This document shows, in pieces, positions 8,318 through 15,523 of a stretch of DNA of 15,560 nt (within the stretch, counting starts at the first letter, position 1; the number at the start of each line of letters is the position of its first letter). This DNA is from an uncultured Phenylobacterium sp. GTDB taxonomy: Bacteria > Pseudomonadota > Alphaproteobacteria > Caulobacterales > Caulobacteraceae. A program made the position numbers and the translations under genes. The stretch is taken from the NCBI GenBank assembly GCA_945952355.1, contig CAMFIW010000015.1, positions 1-15,560 of the forward strand. The letters are read 5' to 3'. The notes below the pieces were generated by a model. That model was not told the DNA's origin. It ran no database searches and saw only the letters and a list, made by a program, of their open reading frames with translations.

Positions 8318-8347
8318 GGACCACTCATCGGCGCCGCTGCGGACCAC
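8318..8347. promoter_or_regulatory. Direct repeat GGACCAC x2, candidate MocR operator
   Basis: GGACCAC occurs at 8318-8324 and again at 8341-8347, in the same orientation with starts 23 bases apart, close to two helical turns. The pair lies in the intergenic region between the MocR-type regulator and the LysE exporter. Known MocR/GabR/TauR/PdxR sites are direct repeats of short boxes read by the two winged-helix domains of a dimer, and TGGACC-like boxes resemble the TauR type as I remember it. Binding is inferred from position, orientation and spacing, not shown. Confidence 0.45.
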
Positions 8348-8395
8348 CGCCGATTCCGGATGTCGTCCGCCTTGGGGCGCGGCTAGACAGCGCCG

Positions 8396-9019
8396 ATGAT
8401 CGAAGGCGCGATGTTCCTCACCTTCCTGGCGACCGTGGCGGCCATCGTCATCACGCCGGGTGCCGACATGGCGGTGATCCTGGGCTCGACCCTGCAGGCG
8501 GGGCGACGCCAGGGCTATGCCGCCGTAGCCGGGGTGCTGAGCGGTGGGCTGGTGCACGTCGGCGTCGCGGCGCTGGGGCTCTCGGCGCTGATCGCCGCCT
8601 CGCCCGGCGTGTTAAAGATCGTGGCGCTGGCGGGGGCGGTCTATCTGGTCTGGATCGGGATCTCGCTGGCGCGATCCGGCGTCGACCTGGCGGTGCGTGC
8701 GACGAGCGCCCCCAGCGGCTGGGCGGCCTGGCGGCGGGCGGCCGGAGCCAACCTGCTCAATCCCAAGGCCTACTTGTTCATGCTGGCCGTCTTCCCGCAT
8801 TTCCTGAAACCCGGAGGCTGGCCAAGCTGGATGCAAGCCCTCGCGCTCGGTGCGATCCTGCTGGCCTGTGCGGGCCTGCTCTACGGGTTGATGGTGGTGG
8901 CCGCCGACCGATTGGCCGCTGGCCGTGGCGGCGCGACCCGGTGGGTGGGTCGGGTGACCGGAATCTATCTCGCGGGTCTTGGCGTGGCGATGGCGGCGGT
9001 GGCGTTCGCGCGCGGCTGA
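8396..9019 (+). CDS. LysE/RhtB-family amino-acid exporter
   Basis: Inner-membrane LysE/RhtB-type translocator, about 207 aa, the usual size, with some five to six hydrophobic segments (about 6-28, 42-68, 70-92, 125-137, 146-172, 183-204). The family signature is ITPGADMAVILGSTLQAGRRQG at about 19-40, and NPKAYLFMLAVFPHF (122-136) is also characteristic. Members export amino acids or related small zwitterions; the substrate here is unknown. Two starts are possible. The ATG at 8396 has no clear ribosome binding site. The ATG at 8411 (residue 6) has GAAGG 5 bases upstream and may be the true start. It is divergent from the MocR regulator, a common gene pair in proteobacteria. A small hairpin follows the stop (9025-9042). 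Confidence 0.9.
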   Translation: MIEGAMFLTFLATVAAIVITPGADMAVILGSTLQAGRRQGYAAVAGVLSGGLVHVGVAALGLSALIAASPGVLKIVALAGAVYLVWIGISLARSGVDLAVRATSAPSGWAAWRRAAGANLLNPKAYLFMLAVFPHFLKPGGWPSWMQALALGAILLACAGLLYGLMVVAADRLAAGRGGATRWVGRVTGIYLAGLGVAMAAVAFARG

Positions 9020-9024
9020 TGCGC

Positions 9025-9042
9025 CTCCGTGCCGATACGGAG
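9025..9042 (+). terminator. Short hairpin after the LysE gene, possible weak terminator
   Basis: CTCCGT and ACGGAG form a perfect 6-bp stem around a 6-base loop, 5 bases after the LysE stop. A second small stem (CCCG/CGGG, 9048-9059) follows. No T-run is present, so intrinsic termination is uncertain; it could equally be part of the leader or operator of the regulator gene that starts at 9099. Confidence 0.3.
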
Positions 9043-9098
9043 TCGACCCCGCTCGCGGGCTGCGCCTAGGATAGGGCGCGACCTCGAAGGGAGGCGAC

Positions 9099-10070
9099 AT
9101 GTCGAACCGGTCGGCCATGCGGCACAGGGACCAAGTCCTGGCCGTGATCGGCGATCCCTCGGCGCCGGCGCGCTCCGCGCTGGCGGCCTCGTGGGTGCGC
9201 TCGGCCGAACGCTATGGGCTGGACCCCGAGGAGGCCCGTCCTCCGAACACCCTGACGGCCGCGGAACTGCGAGAGGCCCGCGAAAGGCTCGACCTGCTCG
9301 TCAGCGCGGCCCAGCCGAGCCTGGACCGGTTGTTCCTGGCCGTGGGCGCCAGCGGTTGCTGCGTCCTGTTCACCGACGCCAACGGCGTGCCGGTGGATCG
9401 CCGGGGCGCCGAGGTGGACGATCCGACCTTCCACCGCTGGGGCCTGTGGACCGGCGCGGTCTGGAGCGAGGCGGCGGAGGGCACGAACGGCATCGGCACC
9501 TGCCTGGCCGAGGAGCGTGCGCTCACCATCCATCGCGACGAGCACTTCCATACCCGCAACATCGGGCTGAGCTGCACCGTCGCGCCGGTGTTCGATCCGC
9601 AGGGGCGACTGGCCGCGGCCCTGGACGTCTCCTCGTGCCGCGCCGACCTGACCCAGGGCATGGTCTCGCTGATCGCTTCGGCGGTGGCGGACGCAGCCGC
9701 GCGGATCGAGGCGGAGGCGTTTCGGCGCGCGTTTCCCGAGGCGAGACTGTTGCTCGCGACCCATCCCGAACGGGGCGGCGGCGGCCTGTTGGCGGTCGAC
9801 GCCGACGACCTCGTCGTCGGGGCGACCCGGCGTGCGCGCCATGTCTTCGGGTTGACGGACGCTCGGCTGGCCTCGCCTCTGCCGGTCGACAGCCTGATCA
9901 ATCCCGGCCGCCCCCGGGCGGAAGGGCTGGACGATGTCGAACGGTCCGGCCTGCAGCGGGCGCTGGCCAGGGCGGGAGGCAATGTGTCCGCCGCGGCGCG
10001 CGCGCTCGGCATCAGCCGGGCGACCCTGCATCGGAAAATGTCGCGCCTCGGCCTTGTCCGCCGCCACTAG
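9099..10070 (+). CDS. AcoR-like regulator: GAF, PAS-like and Fis-type HTH, no AAA+ domain
   Basis: 323 aa transcription regulator. The N-terminal half matches AcoR-type sensors. SWVRSAERYGLDPEEARPP (31-49) is the conserved leader. A GAF domain (about 70-205) includes WTGAVWSEAAEGTNGIGTCL and CTVAPVFDPQGRLAAALDVSS. A short PAS-like piece (about 228-265, LLAVDADDLVVGATRRARHVFGL in part) follows. The C-terminus (about 280-320) is a Fis-type HTH, with LQRALARAGGNVSAAARALG and then ISRATLHRKMSRLGL. The central sigma-54-activating AAA+ ATPase domain of AcoR is absent: there are no Walker A, GAFTGA or Walker B motifs, and the protein is about half the usual length of 600-plus residues. The reading frame is continuous, so this is a compact family form rather than a broken gene. 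GGGAGG lies 5 bases before the ATG. It directly precedes an ExaC/AcoD-type aldehyde dehydrogenase, its likely target. Confidence 0.88.
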   Translation: MSNRSAMRHRDQVLAVIGDPSAPARSALAASWVRSAERYGLDPEEARPPNTLTAAELREARERLDLLVSAAQPSLDRLFLAVGASGCCVLFTDANGVPVDRRGAEVDDPTFHRWGLWTGAVWSEAAEGTNGIGTCLAEERALTIHRDEHFHTRNIGLSCTVAPVFDPQGRLAAALDVSSCRADLTQGMVSLIASAVADAAARIEAEAFRRAFPEARLLLATHPERGGGGLLAVDADDLVVGATRRARHVFGLTDARLASPLPVDSLINPGRPRAEGLDDVERSGLQRALARAGGNVSAAARALGISRATLHRKMSRLGLVRRH

Positions 10071-10081
10071 CCGCCACGACC

Positions 10082-10099
10082 TGTCGCACGGCTGCGACA
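10082..10099. promoter_or_regulatory. Perfect palindrome TGTCGCA-N4-TGCGACA, candidate activator site
   Basis: TGTCGCA (10082-10088), spacer CGGC, TGCGACA (10093-10099): 7-bp arms with no mismatch. It sits 11 bases after the regulator stop and about 100 bases before the aldehyde dehydrogenase start. Fis-type HTH dimers of the AcoR group bind palindromes of this general TGT-N-ACA shape, so the upstream gene product is the natural candidate. A weak sigma-70-like pair CTGACA (10129-10134) and GATCCT (10151-10156), 16 bases apart, lies downstream and would place the palindrome near -73, an upstream-activator position. As RNA it could also fold as a hairpin terminator for the regulator gene, but no T-run follows. 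Confidence 0.55.
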
Positions 10100-10201
10100 C
10101 TTGGCGACCCGCGCGCCTGCGCATGGGGCTGACAGCGCCAGGCGCGAGACGATCCTGCCGCCAAGCGACCCCCGAGGTCGGATCAGCAGCAGGAGGAAAC
10201 C

Positions 10202-11719
10202 ATGACCAAGCTGGAACTCGCGCGCACCGCGAAGCCGCCCTTCAAGACCCGATACGGCAACTTCATCGGAGGGCGTTGGATCGAACCGGCCGCCGGCCGC
10301 TATTTCGAGAACACGTCGCCGGTGAACGGCCGAGTGCTCTGCGAAGTCGCGCGGTCGGACGAGGTCGACGTCGAACGCGCCCTGGACGCCGCCCACGCCG
10401 CCAAGGAGGCCTGGGGGGCCACGAACGTCACCCAGCGCGCCGTGCTGCTGACCCGCATCGCCCAGGTGATGGAGGACAATCTCGAACTGCTGGCGACGGC
10501 GGAGACCTGGGACAATGGCAAGCCGATCCGCGAGACCATGGCGGCCGACCTGCCGCTGGCCATCGACCATTTCCGCTATTTCGCGGGCTGCATCCGCGCC
10601 CAGGAGGGCGGAATTTCGGAGATCGACCGCGACACCATCGCCTACCACTTCCACGAGCCGCTCGGCGTGGTGGGGCAGATCATCCCCTGGAACTTCCCGC
10701 TGCTGATGGCCTGCTGGAAGCTGGCCCCGGCCCTGGCCGCCGGCAATTGCGTGGTGCTGAAGCCAGCCGAGCAGACGCCGGCCTCGATCCTCGTCCTCGC
10801 CGAACTGATCGGCGACATCCTGCCGCCGGGCGTGCTGAACATCGTCAACGGCTTCGGCCTGGAGGCCGGCAAGCCGCTCGCGTCGAGCCCGCGGGTCGCC
10901 AAGATCGCCTTTACCGGCGAGACGGGGACTGGACGGCTGATCATGCAGTACGCCAGCCAGAACCTCATCCCCGTGACCCTGGAACTCGGCGGCAAGAGCC
11001 CGAACATCTTCTTCAAGGACGTGGCCGCCGAGGACGACGAGTTCCTCGACAAGGCCATCGAAGGCTTCGTGATGTTCGCCCTGAACCAGGGCGAGGTCTG
11101 CACCTGTCCAAGCCGCGCCCTGATCCAGGAAGACATCTATGATCTGTTCATGGAGAAGGCGCTGAAGCGAGTGGCGGCCATCGTCCAGGGCGATCCCCTC
11201 GACCCGGCCACCATGGTGGGGGCCCAGGCCTCGGCCGAACAGCTCGACAAGATCCTGAGCTACATCGACATCGGCCGCGAGGAGGGCGCCGAGGTGTTGA
11301 TCGGTGGCGGGCGCAACACGCTCGCCGGCGACCTAGCCGGCGGCTTCTACGTCCAACCGACGGTGTTCAAGGGCCATAACCGCATGCGGATCTTCCAGGA
11401 GGAGATCTTCGGGCCGGTGGTGTCGGCGACCACCTTCAAGACCGACGAGGAGGCGCTGGCGATCGCCAACGACACGCTCTACGGCCTCGGCGCGGGCGTC
11501 TGGAGCCGTGACGTCAACCGCTGTTACCGGTTCGGTCGGGCGATCGAGGCCGGGCGGGTCTGGACCAACTGCTACCACGCCTATCCCGCGCATGCGGCCT
11601 TTGGCGGGTACAAGCAATCGGGCGTCGGGCGCGAGACCCATCGGATGATGCTCGACCACTATCAGCAGACCAAGAATATGCTGGTCAGCTACAGCCCGCA
11701 GAAGCTCGGCTTCTTCTGA
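10202..11719 (+). CDS. Aldehyde dehydrogenase of the ExaC/AcoD/AldB (acetaldehyde) type
   Basis: 505 aa NAD(P)-dependent aldehyde dehydrogenase, the normal length for the ExaC/AcoD/AldB group that oxidises acetaldehyde and other short aldehydes in ethanol or acetoin breakdown. Key residues are N164 in PWNFP, K187 in LKPAEQTP, base E261 in LELGGKSP and nucleophile C300 in [11 protein letters not shown]; the GEVCTCPSR context is diagnostic of this group. The C-terminus carries [16 protein letters not shown] and ends in KLGFF. AGGAGG (10191-10196) gives a near-ideal ribosome binding site 5 bases before the ATG. It follows an AcoR-like regulator gene with a palindrome between them, which suggests inducible expression. 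A strong GC hairpin terminates it. It is a different class from the aldehyde dehydrogenase at 3715-5160. No alcohol dehydrogenase gene is beside it in this window. Confidence 0.93.
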   Translation: MTKLELARTAKPPFKTRYGNFIGGRWIEPAAGRYFENTSPVNGRVLCEVARSDEVDVERALDAAHAAKEAWGATNVTQRAVLLTRIAQVMEDNLELLATAETWDNGKPIRETMAADLPLAIDHFRYFAGCIRAQEGGISEIDRDTIAYHFHEPLGVVGQIIPWNFPLLMACWKLAPALAAGNCVVLKPAEQTPASILVLAELIGDILPPGVLNIVNGFGLEAGKPLASSPRVAKIAFTGETGTGRLIMQYASQNLIPVTLELGGKSPNIFFKDVAAEDDEFLDKAIEGFVMFALNQGEVCTCPSRALIQEDIYDLFMEKALKRVAAIVQGDPLDPATMVGAQASAEQLDKILSYIDIGREEGAEVLIGGGRNTLAGDLAGGFYVQPTVFKGHNRMRIFQEEIFGPVVSATTFKTDEEALAIANDTLYGLGAGVWSRDVNRCYRFGRAIEAGRVWTNCYHAYPAHAAFGGYKQSGVGRETHRMMLDHYQQTKNMLVSYSPQKLGFF

Positions 11720-11726
11720 GATGGCC

Positions 11727-11755
11727 CCGCCCCCGGCCGGCGTGGCCGGGGGCGG
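11727..11755 (+). terminator. Strong GC-rich hairpin terminator after the aldehyde dehydrogenase
   Basis: CCGCCCCCGGCC (11727-11738), loop GGCGT, GGCCGGGGGCGG (11744-11755): a perfect 12-bp stem starting 8 bases after the stop codon. No T-tract follows, which is common in high-GC genomes, so the exact mechanism (intrinsic or mRNA 3'-end protection) is open. Confidence 0.75.
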
Positions 11756-11825
11756 TCGCCAAGTGCGCGATCTGAGGTAGAAGGGGAATCAAACCGCCGC
11801 GTTCGGGCGGGGAGGGGAGATTTCC

Positions 11826-13649
11826 ATGCTCGATCGCAGGCAGATCCTGGGCGCCGGGGCTTCCGCCGCCGCCGTGGCGGTAGCGTCCAAGGGATGGGCC
11901 GCTGCGCCCGCCCCCGACGGCGTGGCCAGGCTGAACGCCCTGATGGACCGCTTCTTCCAGGAGGGGCTGGAGGCCCAGCCGGAGAGCGCCACCGAACTCG
12001 CCTTGGACAAGGGCGCCAATGCGGGGCTGAAAGCCCGGCTGGAGGACGTTTCGACCGAGGGCATGGCCAAGGCTCGCGCCCAGAACGCTGAGCACATCAA
12101 GGCGCTGAAGGCGCTCGACCGGAATCAGCTCAAGGGCATGGATCGGGTCAACTACGACACCGTGCTCTATGTCGAGGAGGCCACCAAGCCGCTGATGGAC
12201 CTGGACATCGGCGGGCGCGACGGTTTTTCGCCCTCCTGCTACGTGCTGTCGCCGATCACCGGGGCCTATCAGCGAGTGCCGGTGCTGCTCGACGCCAAGC
12301 ACTCGATCGAGACCGGCGCGGACGCCGACGCCTATCTCGCCCGGTTGGACGGCTTCGCCACGGCCATCGACGCCAACACCGACCGCCTGCGTCATGACGT
12401 CGGAAAGGGCGTGATCCCGCCGGACTTCCTGCTCGACATCACCATCGGCCAGCTGAAGGCGCTGCGCACGGCGACGGACAAGTCCGACCTCGTGGCCTCG
12501 CTGGAGCGGAGGGCCTCGGCCAAGGGGCTCACCGGTTACGGGACGCGGGCGGCCTCGATCTACGAACACAAGGTGGGGCCGGCGCTGGACCGGCAGATCG
12601 CGGCCCTGCAGGCGGTGCGGCCGAGCACGACCCACGACGCGGGCATCTGGCGCTTCAAGGACGGCCCGGCCTTCTACGCCGCCAACCTGAAGTACACGAC
12701 CACGACCAACATGACGCCGGAGGAGGTCCACAAGATGGGCCTCGACCAGGCCGCCGAGATCGGCGCGCGGCTGGACGTGCTCCTGAAGAAGCGGGGCCTG
12801 ACCCAGGGCACGGTCGGGCAGCGGATTGCGGGCCTCTACAAGGACCCCACACTCTACTACCCGAACACCGACGAGGGCCGCGCCCAGCTGCTGGCCTATC
12901 TACAGGCGCAGCTGAAGGCGGTCGAGGCGAGGCTGCCACAGATGTTCGACCGGCTGCCGCACCAGAGGATCGAGGCGCGCCGTGTGCCGCCGAACATCGA
13001 GGACGGCTCGCCGCTGGCCTATTCGGAATCCGCGCCGATGGACCGCTCGCGGCCTGGCACGATCAACTTCAACCTCAAGGACACCGGCGAGTGGCCGAAG
13101 TGGAACCTGCCGTCGACGCTCTATCACGAGGGCCTGCCGGGCCATCAGCTCCAGGGCGGCCTGGCCCAGGAGAGCCCGGGCATACCGATCCTGCGCAAGA
13201 ACATGTACTTCTCCGGCTATGGCGAGGGTTGGGCGCTTTATGCCGAACAGCTCGCCTATGAGCTCGGCATGTACGAGGACGATCAACTGGGCGAGATCGG
13301 CTGGCTGAAGGCGCAGATCTTCAGGGCGGGACGCTGCGTGGTCGACACGGGCATGCACGCCATGCGCTGGAGCCGCGAGCAGGCCATCGAATACCTGATG
13401 GGGCTCGACGGGGACGCGGTGGGCTCGACCACGCGCGAGGTGCAGCGCTACTGCGCGATCCCGGCCCAGGCCTGCAGCTACAAGATCGGCCACACCTTCT
13501 GGAACCGGCAGCGGGACCGCGCCAAGGCTGCGCTGGGCCCGAAGTTCGACATCAAGGGCTTCCACGACGCGGGTCTGCTTTCCGGCGCCATGCCTCTCGA
13601 CGTGCTGGCCGACGCGATCGGCGGCTATATCGAGACCGCCAAGGCCTAG
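11826..13649 (+). CDS. Tat-exported DUF885-family metallopeptidase-like protein
   Basis: 607 aa, full length for the DUF885 family, whose members look like zinc carboxypeptidase/gluzincin enzymes but are mostly uncharacterised. The N-terminus is a twin-arginine-type signal: DRRQILG at 3-9, an Ala-rich hydrophobic stretch to about 20, and a probable AxA cleavage site near AAAPA (25-29), pointing to the periplasm. The catalytic region has HEGLPGH at 434-440 (H434, E435 and H440 form the HExxPGH variant of the gluzincin motif) and GYGEGWALYAEQL at 464-476, with E467 the likely third metal ligand. RYCAIPAQACSYKIG (541-555) is another conserved block. The ATG follows GGGGAGGGGAG, a strong ribosome binding site. 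It stands alone between two hairpins, after the aldehyde dehydrogenase terminator and before a bidirectional terminator. The peptide substrate is unknown. Confidence 0.9.
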   Translation: MLDRRQILGAGASAAAVAVASKGWAAAPAPDGVARLNALMDRFFQEGLEAQPESATELALDKGANAGLKARLEDVSTEGMAKARAQNAEHIKALKALDRNQLKGMDRVNYDTVLYVEEATKPLMDLDIGGRDGFSPSCYVLSPITGAYQRVPVLLDAKHSIETGADADAYLARLDGFATAIDANTDRLRHDVGKGVIPPDFLLDITIGQLKALRTATDKSDLVASLERRASAKGLTGYGTRAASIYEHKVGPALDRQIAALQAVRPSTTHDAGIWRFKDGPAFYAANLKYTTTTNMTPEEVHKMGLDQAAEIGARLDVLLKKRGLTQGTVGQRIAGLYKDPTLYYPNTDEGRAQLLAYLQAQLKAVEARLPQMFDRLPHQRIEARRVPPNIEDGSPLAYSESAPMDRSRPGTINFNLKDTGEWPKWNLPSTLYHEGLPGHQLQGGLAQESPGIPILRKNMYFSGYGEGWALYAEQLAYELGMYEDDQLGEIGWLKAQIFRAGRCVVDTGMHAMRWSREQAIEYLMGLDGDAVGSTTREVQRYCAIPAQACSYKIGHTFWNRQRDRAKAALGPKFDIKGFHDAGLLSGAMPLDVLADAIGGYIETAKA

Positions 13650-13657
13650 ATGCACGA

Positions 13658-13681
13658 AGGGCGGCCCTCGGGGGCCGCCCT
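13658..13681. terminator. Bidirectional hairpin terminator between convergent genes
   Basis: GGGCGGCCC (13659-13667), loop TCGG, GGGCCGCCC (13672-13680), with an added A-T pair outside: a 10-bp stem. It lies between the DUF885 stop (13649) and the lipoprotein stop (13700, minus), so it can serve both. The tract after it on the plus strand has only TCTTT, so it is not a classic U-run terminator. Confidence 0.75.
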
Positions 13682-13699
13682 CCGCGTCTTTCGGCGTCC

Positions 13700-14014
13700 C
13701 TAGTGCTTGGCCGCGTCCTTGGTGGCGTCCTGAGCCTTGTCGCCGGCCTTCTTGGCTTCATCGCCAGCCTTCTCGGCCATCGCGCCGGCCGTCTTGGCGG
13801 CGTCGCCCGCCGCGGCGGCGTCAGCCGTGTTGCCGGTCTGCATGGCCGTGGCGCTGGCGTCCGAAGCCGCGGCGGCGGCGTTCGTGGCGGCGGCGGAATC
13901 GGCGGCGGCGGTGTTGGCGGCGGCGGTCGCGTCTGCCGCCTTGTCGGCCGGCTTCTGGCAAGCCGCGGCGGTCATGGCGAGGGCGGCGACGGCCGCGATG
14001 GTGATCATGCGCAT
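13700..14014 (-). CDS. Alanine-rich putative lipoprotein, 104 aa
   Basis: Small, low-complexity envelope protein. The N-terminus MRMITIAAVAALAMTAAAC is a lipoprotein signal, with Cys19 as the probable lipidated residue; the -3 position is Ala rather than Leu, a mild departure from the lipobox. By my count 46 of 104 residues are Ala. The middle (about 25-75) is Ala/Thr/Ser/Asp-rich. The C-terminus (about 80-104) alternates Ala with Lys, Glu and Asp (AEKAGDEAKKAGDKAQDATK) and should form an amphipathic, LEA-like or coiled-coil helix. No enzyme motif is present. Low complexity also raises the chance of false similarity in searches. GGGAG lies about 10 bases before the ATG at 14014; the in-frame ATG at 14008 is an alternative. 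It is transcribed alone, convergent with the DUF885 gene. The function is unknown; an envelope structural or stress role is only a guess. Confidence 0.78.
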   Translation of the reverse strand: MRMITIAAVAALAMTAAACQKPADKAADATAAANTAAADSAAATNAAAAASDASATAMQTGNTADAAAAGDAAKTAGAMAEKAGDEAKKAGDKAQDATKDAAKH

Positions 14015-14137
14015 TTCGAGGGATCTCCCTTTAGGTCCCGACGACTGTTCCCGCCTGAGGCGAGGCCTGTTGGCCGCTAAGGAACGCCGATGACCTGAAT
14101 GTGATCCGGGTCCCGCTCAAAAAATCGCGATCTCTGC

Positions 14138-14695
14138 TCAGTCCATCACCAGGAACAGCGTCGGCGGTGGAGAAGCCTCGCCCTCGAGCACGAAGGCCCG
14201 CGCCTCGGCGGGGAGGGGGGCGGCGTATTCGCGGTCCACATATTCAAAGACCACGGGCGCCTTCGGCAGAGCGTCGGCCAGCCGATCGGCGAGGTCGAAG
14301 CGCGCCCGGTCATGGCCGCGCCACGGCGTCCAGAGGCTGGCCGGAGGAACGGCGCTCGCCCAGTCCAAGAGGCCTGGCAAGGCGGCGGCCGCATCGGACG
14401 GATCGAGGTCGAGGATGTCGACCAGGCGCACGCCGGGCGTGTCGACCGGGCCCCTTTCATCGAGCGTGACGAAGCGCGGGCGGAGGTCCAGGCGCACCGC
14501 TGCTTCCGTCAGGGCGCGGCACGAGCCCAGTCCGCCCTGGGGCGGCAAGACCAGCATCGGCGACAGCGCCATCAGCCAAGCCCGGTCGAGCCGCTCGGCG
14601 CGTCGGGCGAGGTCGGCGAAGGGATCACACGAGATCTGAGACAGGGGCGGCCCCGGCGCAAAGGACACCCTCCTGTGGCCCAGGCCGCCATCCAT
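14138..14695 (-). CDS. Hypothetical protein of unknown function, about 185 aa
   Basis: I do not recognise this protein. It has no signal peptide, membrane segment, Cys cluster or known motif. It looks soluble and alpha/beta, with short hydrophobic strands (for example LMALSPMLVLPP, RPRFVTL, APVVFEYVD and the very C-terminal TLFLVMD) between Ala/Leu/Arg/Asp-rich helices. The frame extends to a GTG at 14761, but those 22 extra codons are Arg-rich and use rare AT-ending codons (TTA, ACA, CTT, CCT), unlike the GC3-rich body, so I prefer the ATG at 14695. No clear Shine-Dalgarno supports either start. GC3 bias across the body favours a real gene over a chance frame. It is divergent from the SDR gene (14884) and lies upstream of the lipoprotein gene on the same strand, 123 bases apart. 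Confidence 0.55.
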   Translation of the reverse strand: MDGGLGHRRVSFAPGPPLSQISCDPFADLARRAERLDRAWLMALSPMLVLPPQGGLGSCRALTEAAVRLDLRPRFVTLDERGPVDTPGVRLVDILDLDPSDAAAALPGLLDWASAVPPASLWTPWRGHDRARFDLADRLADALPKAPVVFEYVDREYAAPLPAEARAFVLEGEASPPPTLFLVMD

Positions 14696-14883
14696 GTCGA
14701 GGCTGGCGCTTAAACGTGTCTTGCGCGCAGGACGCCGCCGGCGCCAAAGCGGCCAACCCACCGAAACAGTCGGGTGTCAGCGTCGCTGACCGACGCCAGC
14801 AGAATTTATCGGGGCGGCGGTCGTTCGCCGGCCTGGGCGCAAGGGCTATCTAGGGTCTGTCGCATAACAAATGGAGCCCCAGC

Positions 14884-15523
14884 ATGGACCTGCAGCTTTC
14901 CGGCAAACGCGCCCTGGTGACTGGCGGGTCGAAGGGGATCGGCAAGGCCATCGCCCTGCAGCTGGCCCGGGAGGGTTGCGACGTGGCCATCGCAGCCCGC
15001 AATCCGGCCGAGGTCGAGGCCGCGGCGGCCGAGATCGTCGGCGCCGCCAAGCGCAAGGTTGTGGGCTTGACCGCCGACACTTCGAAGGACGCCTCGGTGA
15101 AGGCGCTGATCGCCGAGGTGGTCGTGGCCCTGGGCGGGATCGACATCCTGGTCAACGCCGCCGCCAAGCCGGGCGGCCAGGCGCCGCCGCCCAAGCTGGC
15201 CGAAATGACCGATGAGGTGTTCTGGGACGATGTGAACGTGAAGGTGCTGGGCTATCTGCGCACGGCCCGCGAGGCCGCACCGCACATGGCCCAAGTCGGC
15301 TGGGGCCGGATCATCAACATCTCGGGCCTGGCGGCGCGGCAGACCGGCTCGATCGTGGGTTCGATCCGCAACGTGGCGGTGGCGGCCCTGACCAAGAATC
15401 TGGCCGACGAACTGGGACCGCAGGGGATCAATGTCACCGTGGTGCATCCCGGGCTGACCCGGACCGAGAAGACCAGACCGCTGATCGCCGGCCGCGCCGC
15501 TGCGGCGGGAGTCGAGCCCGAAG
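14884..15523 (+). CDS. Short-chain dehydrogenase/reductase-family protein lacking the Tyr/Lys pair (3'-truncated)
   Basis: Rossmann-fold SDR protein, 213 genomic codons visible, perhaps 40-60 residues short of full length. The cofactor site is classical: TGGSKGIG at 13-20, then AARNPAE near 37-43, D65 in LTADTS and NAAA at 91-94 in place of NNAG. N118 of the active-site tetrad is present. The segment where YxxxK should stand reads GSIRN (159-163), so Tyr is replaced by Gly and Lys by Asn; the Ser position reads S147-G148. The downstream helix VAVAALTKNLADELG and the HPGLTRTE segment align normally, so this is substitution and not a frameshift. The ATG has GGAG (14873-14876) 7 bases upstream. 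The gene is cut where adapter sequence begins at 15524; translation beyond that point (SYTHLTLPT...) is artefact. Reaction and substrate are unknown. Confidence 0.85.

Noticed and set aside
10103..10116. GG-N10-GC arrangement resembling a sigma-54 -24/-12 promoter before the aldehyde dehydrogenase
   Set aside because: The -12 element lacks the TTGC core, it abuts the palindrome with no room for an upstream enhancer, GG-N10-GC is common by chance at this GC content, and the adjacent regulator has no AAA+ domain.
14081..14085. GGAAC as a possible -35 of an EcfG/SigT-type stress promoter in the region upstream of the lipoprotein
   Set aside because: No CGTT-like -10 element stands 16-17 bases downstream; the minus-strand GGAAC at 14047-14051 also lacks one.
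14119..14130. A6 tract followed by ATCGCGA (T-run on the minus strand) as a terminator for the hypothetical gene
   Set aside because: The palindrome is only 8 bases with no loop, so no stable hairpin forms before the T-run.
14857..14863. TGTCGCA half-site upstream of the SDR gene, identical to one arm of the palindrome at 10082-10099
   Set aside because: No second half-site TGCGACA follows at the right spacing; a single 7-mer is likely chance.
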